Source of the DNA: an uncultured Clostridium sp.
GTDB taxonomy: Bacteria; Bacillota; Clostridia; Lachnospirales; Lachnospiraceae
NCBI GenBank assembly: GCA_947644195.1
Contig: CANRZB010000008.1
Location: forward strand, 1 to 64,000
Length of the DNA: 64,000 nt
Reading direction: 5' to 3'
Of the stretch, positions 54,458-62,965 are shown one piece after another; position 1 is the stretch's first letter, and each line of letters opens with the position of its first letter. Made by a program: the position numbers and the translations under genes. Below the pieces are notes generated by a model. It had not been told where the DNA came from and searched no databases. It saw only the letters and a list, made by a program, of their open reading frames with translations.

Positions 54458-56875
54458 TTAAATCCATTGTATGATCACGGAATCTCCGGCAGACAATGGT
54501 TCTGTAAAATTACATTCCACACCGTTTTTCTTGATCTCCAGGCGCTCTCCATGCGCAACTTCCGTATCAATCGGATAAAAGTCCAACACATCCACCATAA
54601 TATAAACCGGCTTTCCCTTAAGAATGACGGGATCTCCATTTACGGTAATAGCCATATCGGTTCCTCCGCCCAGCTGATTTCGTCCTATCCCGGAATCCAC
54701 CCCATCGGCAGACGGAATTTTTTGCTTCTCGCTGTCCATGTTTGCGGACACCATTTTCTCCGGCATATTCCCACGATCCGTATTTACGGACACTACTTCT
54801 CCCGACATATTCCCACGATCCATATTTCCTGATACTGCTTCCTCTGGCACACTCTCTCTGTCCCTATTTTGGGATACTATTTTCTCCGGCATACTCCCAT
54901 GATCCGTATTTCCTGATACTACTTCCTCCGGCACATTTTCGCTGTCCCTATTATCGGATACTATTTCCTCCGGTACGCTCTCTCTGTCCATATTTTCGGA
55001 CACCGTTACTGATCTATCCGTTTTTTCCGCTTGCCCAGGTATTCGCTCCATCTCTGCGGTATCCCATGTCGGCGATTCCTCATGGCGCAGCTTCGGATCT
55101 CCAATCACAAAATCAACGGAAAAATTCTCATATACCCTGGTATCTGCCGTTGCCGGAAGATGATTGACCTCCGCAATGCCCTCCACCGTGACGTCCATAT
55201 ATTCCAGCACCTGTTCCAAGGTATAATAATCCAGTACCTCGATTTCATCTCCATCTTGAATCTCATAATATTCCGACACCAGATTTCCACCAACGGTAAC
55301 CAAACGGGGCGAAGATACCGCCTTTCCATTGACATAATACACCAACGTAGACTTGTACTCTGGTATTTCGCCAATTTCCATGACCGCGCTTTTCCCCTTG
55401 GTAGAAGGAATAATTTCAATGACATCGCTGCGGTTAATTGCTGTATTCATCCCAGTCTCTTCCCCATTCAGGCGAATAACCGCTGCCTCTCCCGGCTCGC
55501 CCCGCAACATACGCTGTTCCCCGTTGACCGAATAGCGAATGGCATCGCCTTTCTGCGGAAACAAATCTTCATTGGGCAGCCCAATTTGCAACGCAGCATC
55601 CAAAACCGTCAGATTATTATTGTCATAAAGACGAATCCGTTCCTCATTGACATATACAAAAATGAAATTATTCCGCTGTTCATAATAATTCAGGCAGATA
55701 CCCACTGGCGTAACCAGAAGAGAATCTACCGTGACGTCTTCCTGCAAAAACGTCACATCGCCCAGCACTTCCATGCCACGCAGCGCTACTCGTTCTTTCG
55801 GCAAATCCAGAAACTCCGCCAAAGATTCAATAAATCCCCGGATCTTACCGCCACCGCCAACGACAAAGACGGCGCTAACCGTTTTATCTCCATTCAATTC
55901 TATGATTTTGTCTGCAATATTTCTGGCCACCGTCTGCACAGTCTCCCGAACCGCTCCTGCTACTTCCTCGGAAGGAATGGTCATCGGTAACCCCATAATA
56001 TCATGAAACTCTACTTCCTCCTGCACCGTACTGACACATTTTAACCGATCGGCTTCCTGAAAATCTACCAGATAGTGTTTCGCAATACACTCGGTAAACT
56101 TATCCCCCGCCGCCGGGATCATGCCATATGCAATAATACTTCCATCTCGCGTAATCGAGATATCCGAAGTACCTGCTCCTACATCCACCAGGGCGATATT
56201 CAACAGACGAAACCTCTCCGGTATCGCAACATTAATCGCTGCAATCGGCTCCAAGGTCAGATTAGAAACGGTCAAACCAGCACGTTCTACTGCCGCATAT
56301 AAACCGTCCACTACCTCATCCGGCAAAAAGGTGGCAATCAATTCTGTCCTGACCGAATTACATTTATGACCTTCCAGATTCGAAATCGGATAATCATTCT
56401 GATAATACTGCTTAACCGAATACCCGACACAGTAAAACCGGGTGTCCTCTCCCTCCTGCTCCCGCAGGCTGGTATGTGCCTTTTCCACCGCCAGCATATC
56501 CAGGGAATACACATGTTCACTCGTAACAACAGTCTCCGAGGAAAACGTTACCTCTGCTTCCTCCTCCACCGTCTTTAGAACACGTCCGGCAGCAGCAATA
56601 CATACATCCTGATAGGTACGTCCCGTCATCGCCTCAAGGCGTTCTTTTACTTTTACAATCGTTTCTGCTACCTTACCGATATCATGAATCTGTCCATCCA
56701 GCATCGCACGGGTTTCATGTGCGATGACCGCCTGGGCTGCCACAATAAACTTTTCTTCCCGATTTTTATATCCAACCGTCCCCACAATACTGCGGGTTCC
56801 AATATCCAGACCAAACACCAGATCCGAAGGTACTCCATTCATATTAATCTGATTCCCTGTATTGATTGTATCCAT
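54458..56875 (-). CDS. FtsA-like actin-fold ATPase with extended C terminus
   Basis: An 805-residue protein. Residues about 1-380 form an FtsA/PilM-type actin fold: FGLDIGTRSIVGTVGY (phosphate loop 1), ALVDVGAGTSDISI (phosphate loop 2) and FVVGGGGKIRGF (adenosine loop). About 380-610 hold small beta domains of unclear nature. Residues about 620-715 are tandem 14-residue repeats, and the last 75 form a beta-grasp-like domain. Typical FtsA is about 420 residues and ends in a membrane helix; this tail is very different. GGAGG precedes 56875 at long spacing, so the start is not certain (56842 is an alternative). Possibly it is a cell-division or envelope scaffold. Confidence 0.8.
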   Translation of the reverse strand: MDTINTGNQINMNGVPSDLVFGLDIGTRSIVGTVGYKNREEKFIVAAQAVIAHETRAMLDGQIHDIGKVAETIVKVKERLEAMTGRTYQDVCIAAAGRVLKTVEEEAEVTFSSETVVTSEHVYSLDMLAVEKAHTSLREQEGEDTRFYCVGYSVKQYYQNDYPISNLEGHKCNSVRTELIATFLPDEVVDGLYAAVERAGLTVSNLTLEPIAAINVAIPERFRLLNIALVDVGAGTSDISITRDGSIIAYGMIPAAGDKFTECIAKHYLVDFQEADRLKCVSTVQEEVEFHDIMGLPMTIPSEEVAGAVRETVQTVARNIADKIIELNGDKTVSAVFVVGGGGKIRGFIESLAEFLDLPKERVALRGMEVLGDVTFLQEDVTVDSLLVTPVGICLNYYEQRNNFIFVYVNEERIRLYDNNNLTVLDAALQIGLPNEDLFPQKGDAIRYSVNGEQRMLRGEPGEAAVIRLNGEETGMNTAINRSDVIEIIPSTKGKSAVMEIGEIPEYKSTLVYYVNGKAVSSPRLVTVGGNLVSEYYEIQDGDEIEVLDYYTLEQVLEYMDVTVEGIAEVNHLPATADTRVYENFSVDFVIGDPKLRHEESPTWDTAEMERIPGQAEKTDRSVTVSENMDRESVPEEIVSDNRDSENVPEEVVSGNTDHGSMPEKIVSQNRDRESVPEEAVSGNMDRGNMSGEVVSVNTDRGNMPEKMVSANMDSEKQKIPSADGVDSGIGRNQLGGGTDMAITVNGDPVILKGKPVYIMVDVLDFYPIDTEVAHGERLEIKKNGVECNFTEPLSAGDSVIIQWI
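54734..55011 (-). repeat. 42-bp tandem repeats in the FtsA-like gene
   Basis: Six full units of 42 bases plus a partial seventh encode the 14-residue pattern S-x-N-x-D-x-x-x-(V/M)-P-E-x-(V/I)-V. Units differ at several bases, mostly keeping Glu, Asn and Asp. Copy number is likely to vary between strains. Confidence 0.85.
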
Positions 56876-56996
56876 CCGTTTTTGACAACCTCCCTCTTTA
56901 AAGACAAGCCCGAATGATCCGCCTACCATTGTATCATAAAGAACATGAGAAATCCACGAACTTCTTCCGACCACCGAAATTTGTATATAGGTTCGG

Positions 56997-57674
56997 TTAT
57001 TGCGCTTCGATCTGCCAGTCTATCGGCTCCACACCATGCGACTGCAAAAACTCGTTCGTCCTGCTAAAATGTTTACAGCCAAAAAATCCACGATATGCCG
57101 ACAACGGACTCGGATGTGGCGCCTTGAGAACTAGATGCTTAGGGTTGGTCAACATCCCGGCCTTGGACTGTGCCGGTTTTCCCCAGAGCAGATACACAAT
57201 CGGACGATCCTGGGCATTGACAGCCTGGATCACCGCATCCGTAAACTTTTCCCATCCTTTTCCCTGATGGGACCCCGCCTGGTGTGCTCGCACGGTCAAC
57301 ACTGTATTCAACAGCAATACCCCCTGATCTGCCCATTTTTTCAGATAGCCATGATTCGGAATCGAACATCCCAGATCATCCTGCAGCTCTTTATAAATAT
57401 TCTGCAAAGAGGGTGGAATCTCCTGTTGGTCCTGCGGAACAGAGAAAGATAGGCCGTGCGCCTGATGTACATTATGATAGGGATCCTGGCCCAGGATTAA
57501 CACCTTGACTTCTGACATTGGTGTAAAATGAAAGGCATTAAAGATATCATCTGACGGCGGATAGACCACTACCCTGCTGTATTCCTCTTTTACAAATTCA
57601 AATAATTCCCGGTAATACGGTTTCCCAAATTCCGGCCTGATCGCATCCAGCCAATCATTCGTAATCATTGCCAT
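56997..57674 (-). CDS. ung: Uracil-DNA glycosylase, family 1
   Basis: A 225-residue UNG that removes uracil from DNA for base excision repair. Motif A GQDPYHN carries the catalytic Asp, LLWGKPAQSK is the central motif, and HPSPLSAYRGFFGCKHFS contains the catalytic His and minor-groove loop. The start at 57674 follows AGAGAGG. The gene is 40 bases downstream of hisF, probably in the same transcript. Confidence 0.97.
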   Translation of the reverse strand: MAMITNDWLDAIRPEFGKPYYRELFEFVKEEYSRVVVYPPSDDIFNAFHFTPMSEVKVLILGQDPYHNVHQAHGLSFSVPQDQQEIPPSLQNIYKELQDDLGCSIPNHGYLKKWADQGVLLLNTVLTVRAHQAGSHQGKGWEKFTDAVIQAVNAQDRPIVYLLWGKPAQSKAGMLTNPKHLVLKAPHPSPLSAYRGFFGCKHFSRTNEFLQSHGVEPIDWQIEAQ

Positions 57675-57714
57675 TTTTGTTTTCCTCTCTTTCTGCCGTT
57701 TCCTCGTCCATTTT

Positions 57715-58473
57715 CTACTGACGTACACTAATGCCCTGACGCTGCAGATAATCCTTCACATCAGATATTTCCAATTCTTTGTAGTGAAATAACGACGCTG
57801 CCAGAACAGCATCTGCATGTCCTATCGTAAATGCATCCGCAAAATGCTCAAGTTTGCCGGCTCCCCCCGACGCGATAACGGGAATGGATACCTGATCCGA
57901 AATCGTCTTCGTAAGCTCCAGGTCATACCCATCCTTGGTCCCGTCGCAATCCATACTAGTCAGCAAAATTTCACCTGCTCCAAGGCGGTCGGCACGAATC
58001 GCCCATTCCACAGCATCTATTCCCATATCTACCCTACCGCCGTTTTTATAGATATTCCAACCACCGTCCGGCCTGCGCTTGGCATCAATGGCCACCACCA
58101 CACACTGGCTGCCAAATTTCATGGCGGCTTCCGAGATCAGGTTAGGATTCTGAATCGCCGCAGAATTTACAGATACTTTGTCGGCTCCCTCCCGGAGCAC
58201 CGCTCGAAAATCATCAATCGTCCGAATCCCACCGCCTACGGTAAATGGGATAAATACTGTCTCAGCCACCCGGCGCACCATATCCAACTTCGTCGCCCTC
58301 GCATCGGAAGACGCTGTAATATCCAGAAAAACCAGTTCGTCAGCTCCTGCCTTTCCATAAGCAGCGCCAACCGTAACCGGATCCCCCGCATCCTTGAGAT
58401 CCACAAAATTGACCCCTTTTACCACCCGTCCATTATTCACATCCAGACAGGGAATAATTCTCTTTGTAAACAT
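57715..58473 (-). CDS. hisF: Imidazole glycerol phosphate synthase subunit HisF
   Basis: A 252-residue cyclase subunit of histidine biosynthesis, which uses ammonia from HisH to make imidazole glycerol phosphate and AICAR. It has a TIM barrel with [16 protein letters not shown] (catalytic Asp), [14 protein letters not shown] (second catalytic Asp) and a phosphate-binding VIASGGAGK. The start at 58473 follows GGAGGAG and gives the usual [11 protein letters not shown]; an ATG four codons earlier is possible. It lies 12 bases after hisH. The other his genes are not in the window. Confidence 0.97.
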   Translation of the reverse strand: MFTKRIIPCLDVNNGRVVKGVNFVDLKDAGDPVTVGAAYGKAGADELVFLDITASSDARATKLDMVRRVAETVFIPFTVGGGIRTIDDFRAVLREGADKVSVNSAAIQNPNLISEAAMKFGSQCVVVAIDAKRRPDGGWNIYKNGGRVDMGIDAVEWAIRADRLGAGEILLTSMDCDGTKDGYDLELTKTISDQVSIPVIASGGAGKLEHFADAFTIGHADAVLAASLFHYKELEISDVKDYLQRQGISVRQ

Positions 58474-58485
58474 CTTCTCCTCCAT

Positions 58486-59091
58486 CTATATCCTGCAAAA
58501 ATTACGTAGTATCTGTAATCCAATGTCTCCGCTTTTTTCTGGGTGGAACTGACAGGCAAACGTGTTGCCCCGTTCGACCGCTGCATGGATTCTGACAATA
58601 TATTCCGTAGCAGCGGCCACATCCGTTTCTTCTGCCGCCTGCAGATAATACGAATGAACAAAGTATACATAAGCATCCTGCGGAATCCCCTGAAATAAGC
58701 GCGCATCCTCCCGGATCTGTAAGGAATTCCAGCCCATGTGAGGAATCTTATAACCGGATTTTGGGGGAATCGCCGTTATTTTCCCGGGAAGCAGGCCAAG
58801 CCCCGTAACTCCCGGCGCCTCGTCACTGTATTCAAACATCAATTGCAGCCCCAGACAGATCCCCAGAAATGGAATTTGGCGGTCATGCACTTCCTGAATC
58901 ACCGTTTCCAATCCATAGCCTCTCAGTTTTGCCATCGCATCGCCAAAGGCCCCTACTCCTGGCAAAATCACGCGGTCCGCGCTCAGGATCTTCTGTGGAT
59001 CTCTGGTAATTTCCGCATCCTCGCCTAGATGCAGCAATGCGTTTTCTACACTTTTTAAATTTCCCGCATCATAATCAATGATTGCAACCAT
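58486..59091 (-). CDS. hisH: Imidazole glycerol phosphate synthase subunit HisH
   Basis: A 201-residue class I glutamine amidotransferase that supplies ammonia to HisF. The catalytic triad is visible: Cys in FLGICLGLQLMFE and His and Glu in ACQFHPEKSG. The N terminus is the usual VAIIDYDAGNLKSVENAL. The start at 59091 follows GGAGG at a long but workable spacing, with GGGG closer. It is followed at once by hisF, forming the glutaminase/synthase pair. Confidence 0.97.
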   Translation of the reverse strand: MVAIIDYDAGNLKSVENALLHLGEDAEITRDPQKILSADRVILPGVGAFGDAMAKLRGYGLETVIQEVHDRQIPFLGICLGLQLMFEYSDEAPGVTGLGLLPGKITAIPPKSGYKIPHMGWNSLQIREDARLFQGIPQDAYVYFVHSYYLQAAEETDVAAATEYIVRIHAAVERGNTFACQFHPEKSGDIGLQILRNFCRI

Positions 59092-59128
59092 ATATGTCCC
59101 CTTTCCTCCATAGGAATTCCTCAAAGAA

Positions 59129-59159
59129 ATAGCCCTCCGATGACCCACCGGTGGGCTAT
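59129..59159 (-). terminator. Possible terminator after the acidic membrane protein gene
   Basis: ATAGCCC and GGGCTAT frame an inner CCACCGG/CCGGTGG palindrome; the minus strand continues TTTCTTTG. The T-run is interrupted, so read-through into hisH is possible. Confidence 0.45.
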
Positions 59160-59173
59160 GTATCCATTCAAAA

Positions 59174-61120
59174 TCACTGTCCGTCCATGGCTAACTGCAC
59201 CACTTTCGTAGTATACTGGTTCTGATCTAATGCCAACAATGCATAGGCATCTTGTTCCGATATGCCAAATTCACTGTTCAGCAAACTTAAAATCTGTGCC
59301 CTGCATTGGTCCATATCAGATACCACGTCCAGCTCTTTGGCCGATTCCAGATTGGTATCATAACGCTCAATTCCGCGAAGCAGTGCATTGAGTGCATCTG
59401 GATAATAATTCATCTCATTATAATTTTGATAGGCATTGATTGCCCTCTGTACCTGCATAACTGTCTTAATTTTGTTGTAGGTATCTGGATCTTTCTTCTT
59501 TAGATCAGTACCCAAAATCTCTTGGTACGCCTGTGTATATTTCCCTAACTTAAAATAGGAATTTGCTGCCCGCTTCGCACGGTTTACTCCATGCAGATTG
59601 GTTCCCAGAATCTCCGTCGTCAGGAAAAGCACGGTAAAAATCGCAATGATCGCAACACCGACTTTATTAAGCTTGCCGGTTACCTCAAACTGTTCCTCCT
59701 TGGCAGCTTCTTCCTCTTTCTTGGCCTTCTTCTCAGCCTTTGCGGCCTCTTTGGCTGCTTTCTTCGCCGCCCGCTGCTCCGCTTTGGCTGCTTTCCTCGC
59801 CGCCTTTTGCTCATCCTTTTCTGCTTTTTGGGCTGCTTTCTCTTCCTTGCGAATCGCATCCTGCTCCGCTTTTTCAGCGGCAGCCTCTTTTTCCTGCTCC
59901 TCTGCCTGTCGTTCCTCTTCTGCAATCTCGTCGTTGACGACATTGCCAAATAACCGTTTCAACAGACCTGGCTTCTGTTCCTGGGAATCCTGTTCCGCCT
60001 CAGTTTCCGGAAGACCAATATTTAACACCTCGTCAATCTCATCCTCCAACAAGGTATCTTCTGAATTTTCCAATAAATCTAACAGATCCGAAGCATCCTC
60101 CGGGTTATCTTCTGACATTCCATCCTCTGTTCCAGAATCCTCCACTGCCAGATCATCCAGCAGCCCATCCAACAGATCGTCGGCTTCGTCTTCTTCCGGC
60201 ATCGGAATCTCTGCCATCAAATCATCGATAGCTGCAATCGCAGCATCCGTATCTTCTTCTAAATCTGGCAACGGCAAATCCTCTACTGTGTCATCAATCG
60301 CATCCACGACAGCAGACACATCCTCCTCTTCCAAATCTGGTAACGGCATGTCGTCCATCGTATCATCAATCGCGTCAATGACAGCAGAGGGTTCCTCCCC
60401 TTCCAGGTCTGGTAACGGCATGTCATCCATAGCAGCAGAGGGTTCCTCCTCTTCCAGATCTGGTAGCGGCATCGCATCCATGATAGCAGACACATCCTCG
60501 TCCTCAAGGTCCGGCAACGGCATTTCTTCTGCAGTATCATCTATGGCATCTAAAATATCATCTGCACTTTCCTCCACGGAATCCGGTAACGGCATTTCCT
60601 CTGCGGTATCATTAATCACATCAAGCACTGCATCCATCTCATCTTCTGGCAATGGAGTGCTCTCGTCAAACAATCCCTCGGGAGCCGTACCAGTCATTTC
60701 CCCAATGGCATCTGCGATTCCGTCCGTGTTCCCATCTGATTCTGACGATTCACTCTCTCCTTCTCCCGCTTCCTCGGCAGCCATATTAGAACGCTCTTCC
60801 TCAGAATCCGGAGTGCTGTCCTCGAATAACCCTTCTGGCGCTTTTCCTGTCATATCTCCGATTCCATCTGCTATTTCATCCATCTCTGGCACTGGAATAT
60901 CCTCTGTCATGGCATCCTGTGATACTTCCTGCGTCTCATCCATCTCGTCTGGCAACGGAATCCCCAAATCTCCCAGATCCGAAAGATCATCCAAATCTTG
61001 AAATTCCTCAATTCCTTCTAAAGCAGTCAAATCATCAATTTCTGCAAATCCCTCCAGAGACTCTAAATCTGCCAGGGAATTCTCATCGACCTCTTCTAAC
61101 AAATCCTTATCATCCGGCAT
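59174..61120 (-). CDS. Acidic repeat protein with one membrane helix and TPR-like C terminus
   Basis: A 648-residue protein of unknown function. Residues 1-370 are very acidic with repeats of the form MPLPDLE(E/D) near 175-310, and two copies of GxMTGxAPEGLF near 92 and 145. About 390-480 is a Lys/Ala/Glu helix of extreme charge. One transmembrane helix follows (VGVAIIAIFTVLFLTTEIL, about 490-510). The C-terminal 130 residues are helical and TPR-like (ANSYFKLGKYTQAYQEIL). AAGGAG precedes the start. It lies directly downstream of cheV. The layout suggests a long cytoplasmic acidic arm and an external scaffold domain. Confidence 0.75.
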   Translation of the reverse strand: MPDDKDLLEEVDENSLADLESLEGFAEIDDLTALEGIEEFQDLDDLSDLGDLGIPLPDEMDETQEVSQDAMTEDIPVPEMDEIADGIGDMTGKAPEGLFEDSTPDSEEERSNMAAEEAGEGESESSESDGNTDGIADAIGEMTGTAPEGLFDESTPLPEDEMDAVLDVINDTAEEMPLPDSVEESADDILDAIDDTAEEMPLPDLEDEDVSAIMDAMPLPDLEEEEPSAAMDDMPLPDLEGEEPSAVIDAIDDTMDDMPLPDLEEEDVSAVVDAIDDTVEDLPLPDLEEDTDAAIAAIDDLMAEIPMPEEDEADDLLDGLLDDLAVEDSGTEDGMSEDNPEDASDLLDLLENSEDTLLEDEIDEVLNIGLPETEAEQDSQEQKPGLLKRLFGNVVNDEIAEEERQAEEQEKEAAAEKAEQDAIRKEEKAAQKAEKDEQKAARKAAKAEQRAAKKAAKEAAKAEKKAKKEEEAAKEEQFEVTGKLNKVGVAIIAIFTVLFLTTEILGTNLHGVNRAKRAANSYFKLGKYTQAYQEILGTDLKKKDPDTYNKIKTVMQVQRAINAYQNYNEMNYYPDALNALLRGIERYDTNLESAKELDVVSDMDQCRAQILSLLNSEFGISEQDAYALLALDQNQYTTKVVQLAMDGQ

Positions 61121-61138
61121 ACTATACGCTCTCCTTAC

Positions 61139-62059
61139 CTATGCTTCTTCCTCTTTAATTCCAACCAGATCATCCAATGCCTCCACCAGAGATCCAATCT
61201 CCGGTTTGGATAACTGTACGTCTGCTCCGAGCTGTTCTCCCTTCCGGCGCATTTCTTCATTTACCAAAGAAGAGAAAATAACCACAGGAATATGATGAAA
61301 ATGCGGAGAATCTTTAATTAATTTCGTCAAACGGTGTCCATCCATTTGCGGCATTTCAATATCTGTAATCACACAGGAAACCCTCTTATCTAACAGACCG
61401 GATACCTGATATTCCCGCAACTGATCCCAACATTCCTGGCCATTATTGGTAACTGTAACATTCGCATAACCGGCCTGCTGCAGACAATTGAGAATCATCT
61501 TGCTCAGTAATGGGGAATCCTCTGCAACCAGAATCGGAGAATCATTTCGGGCACGGCCAACCATATGTTCTACATCGGAAGATTTCAGACCGGTCTCAGG
61601 ATTAATCTTTGCAACAATCTGCTCAAAGTCCAGAATAATAATCAATTTGCCGTCAATGCGAACAATACCAGTTGCCATTCCCTCTCCGGGAGAGCTGTTG
61701 ATCGTAGAATCCGGTTTAATAATATCTGCCCAGGATACACGATGAATCCCGGCTACTCCATGTACATGGAATGCTGTATGTAAGCGGTTAAAATTGGTAA
61801 CGATAAACATATCACCATCTGTCGTTTCTTTCTTGGCCAAATGCATGACCTCACACAGATCAATGATGGAAATAATATCCTCACGCGGCATAAAAATGCC
61901 TTCAATCCTTGGATCCGAGTTTGGAATCGGCGTCGGTGTCTGATAGGACAATATCTCCCGTATTTTTGCAACATTAATCCCGTAGAAGTTTTCTCCTACG
62001 CGAAATTCCAAGATTTCTAATTCATTCGTTCCACTTTCCAGTAAAATCCCTGTCTCCAT
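61139..62059 (-). CDS. cheV: Chemotaxis protein CheV
   Basis: A 306-residue coupling protein: a CheW-like domain (about 10-160; LEILEFRVGENFYGINVAKI at the start) fused to a receiver domain (about 170-300; acidic pair in VAEDSPLLSK, phosphoacceptor Asp in CVITDIEMPQMDG, conserved Lys in LSKPEIG). CheV links chemoreceptors to CheA and aids adaptation. GGGAGGA precedes the start. No other che or flagellar gene is in the window. Confidence 0.95.
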   Translation of the reverse strand: METGILLESGTNELEILEFRVGENFYGINVAKIREILSYQTPTPIPNSDPRIEGIFMPREDIISIIDLCEVMHLAKKETTDGDMFIVTNFNRLHTAFHVHGVAGIHRVSWADIIKPDSTINSSPGEGMATGIVRIDGKLIIILDFEQIVAKINPETGLKSSDVEHMVGRARNDSPILVAEDSPLLSKMILNCLQQAGYANVTVTNNGQECWDQLREYQVSGLLDKRVSCVITDIEMPQMDGHRLTKLIKDSPHFHHIPVVIFSSLVNEEMRRKGEQLGADVQLSKPEIGSLVEALDDLVGIKEEEA

Positions 62060-62144
62060 ATGATATCCTCCCTAAGAAAAAATCTTTTTGCCCCATCACA
62101 TCTTCTTGGCCTCCGGCACCATCTCCATCATAAGTTACCGAGAA

Positions 62145-62849
62145 CTAAGATAATGTGATTGTTGTCTGCGTCATACCATTAGTAATCTGTAAAGTACCTC
62201 CTTCTACTGCGGTACCTTTATCCACTTCAAAGATCAAAACACCTTGTTTGCTCTTGCCGGGGGCAAGATTCGTCTTCAGATACTGTAAATCTCCTTTTGC
62301 AGTGGTTCGCTCCGGGGATCTTACCTGCTCTCCCTGCGTAAAGGTATAATCCAACTTCTGCTTAAATAAATTAACCGCCAGCGCTTCCTGTCCGGTATTT
62401 TTAACCTGGAACTTAATGATTAACAGTTCCTTCCCCTTGGAAGCTACAATGGATTCATATCCCTTTCCATAGGAAGCTTTCACATTGGCAGAAACAAACT
62501 GAATATCCAGTCCCGGTATCCCAAAAATCTCCGCACTGGAAACCTCCTGGATGGTTGGTTCCTCTGGAATATCTCCCGGCGCTCCCTCTGGATGATCACT
62601 ACTGTTCTCCGGTTCCGGTGTTGCCACTGGCACTTTGGTCGGGGCAGGCGTTGGAGTTGCCTGTAATATGGATCGGTCATAATCCAACGCATATGCATAA
62701 TCTGCATCGTATTTTAACATTTCTCCCGCCATGTATTCTGCAGCTTTATCATTATCAAATTTCGATAATTCCGGCACCTGGGTAGCACAAGACGTCAAAA
62801 GGACTGCCGATGCCGCCGTAATGATACTCGCAATAATTCTTCTTTTCAT
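62145..62849 (-). CDS. Lipoprotein with DUF4352-like Ig-fold domain
   Basis: A 234-residue lipoprotein. The signal peptide ends with lipobox LTSC at residues about 18-21, so Cys21 should carry the lipid anchor. A Pro/Thr-rich linker (TPTPAPTKVPVATPEPE) leads to a beta domain at about 105-234 with the DUF4352/Telomeric-repeat-factor-like pattern LLIIKFQVKNTGQEALAVNL. Such domains bind unknown partners at the cell surface. AGAGGAAC precedes the start. Confidence 0.88.
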   Translation of the reverse strand: MKRRIIASIITAASAVLLTSCATQVPELSKFDNDKAAEYMAGEMLKYDADYAYALDYDRSILQATPTPAPTKVPVATPEPENSSDHPEGAPGDIPEEPTIQEVSSAEIFGIPGLDIQFVSANVKASYGKGYESIVASKGKELLIIKFQVKNTGQEALAVNLFKQKLDYTFTQGEQVRSPERTTAKGDLQYLKTNLAPGKSKQGVLIFEVDKGTAVEGGTLQITNGMTQTTITLS

Positions 62850-62900
62850 CTCATTGTTCCTCTCTGATGAATCACAATTTGTTAAATTTCATACACTATG

Positions 62901-62930
62901 ATAATAGCATATTTCAACCAAAACCGTCAA
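62901..62930 (-). promoter_or_regulatory. Promoter of the lipoprotein gene
   Basis: On the minus strand TTGACG (62930-62925) and TATTAT (62906-62901) are 18 bases apart, with an extended TGC before the -10. The leader is about 45 bases. CheV and the acidic protein may share this transcript. Confidence 0.65.
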
Positions 62931-62965
62931 TGCTAACTGCTTTTGACTTTCTCCATTTTTATCCA

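Noticed and set aside
59598..61001. A 467-codon plus-strand ORF opposite the acidic repeat gene
   Set aside because: It is a Ser-rich antisense shadow created by the Glu/Asp-rich repeats; the minus-strand gene has a good start site and sensible domain order.
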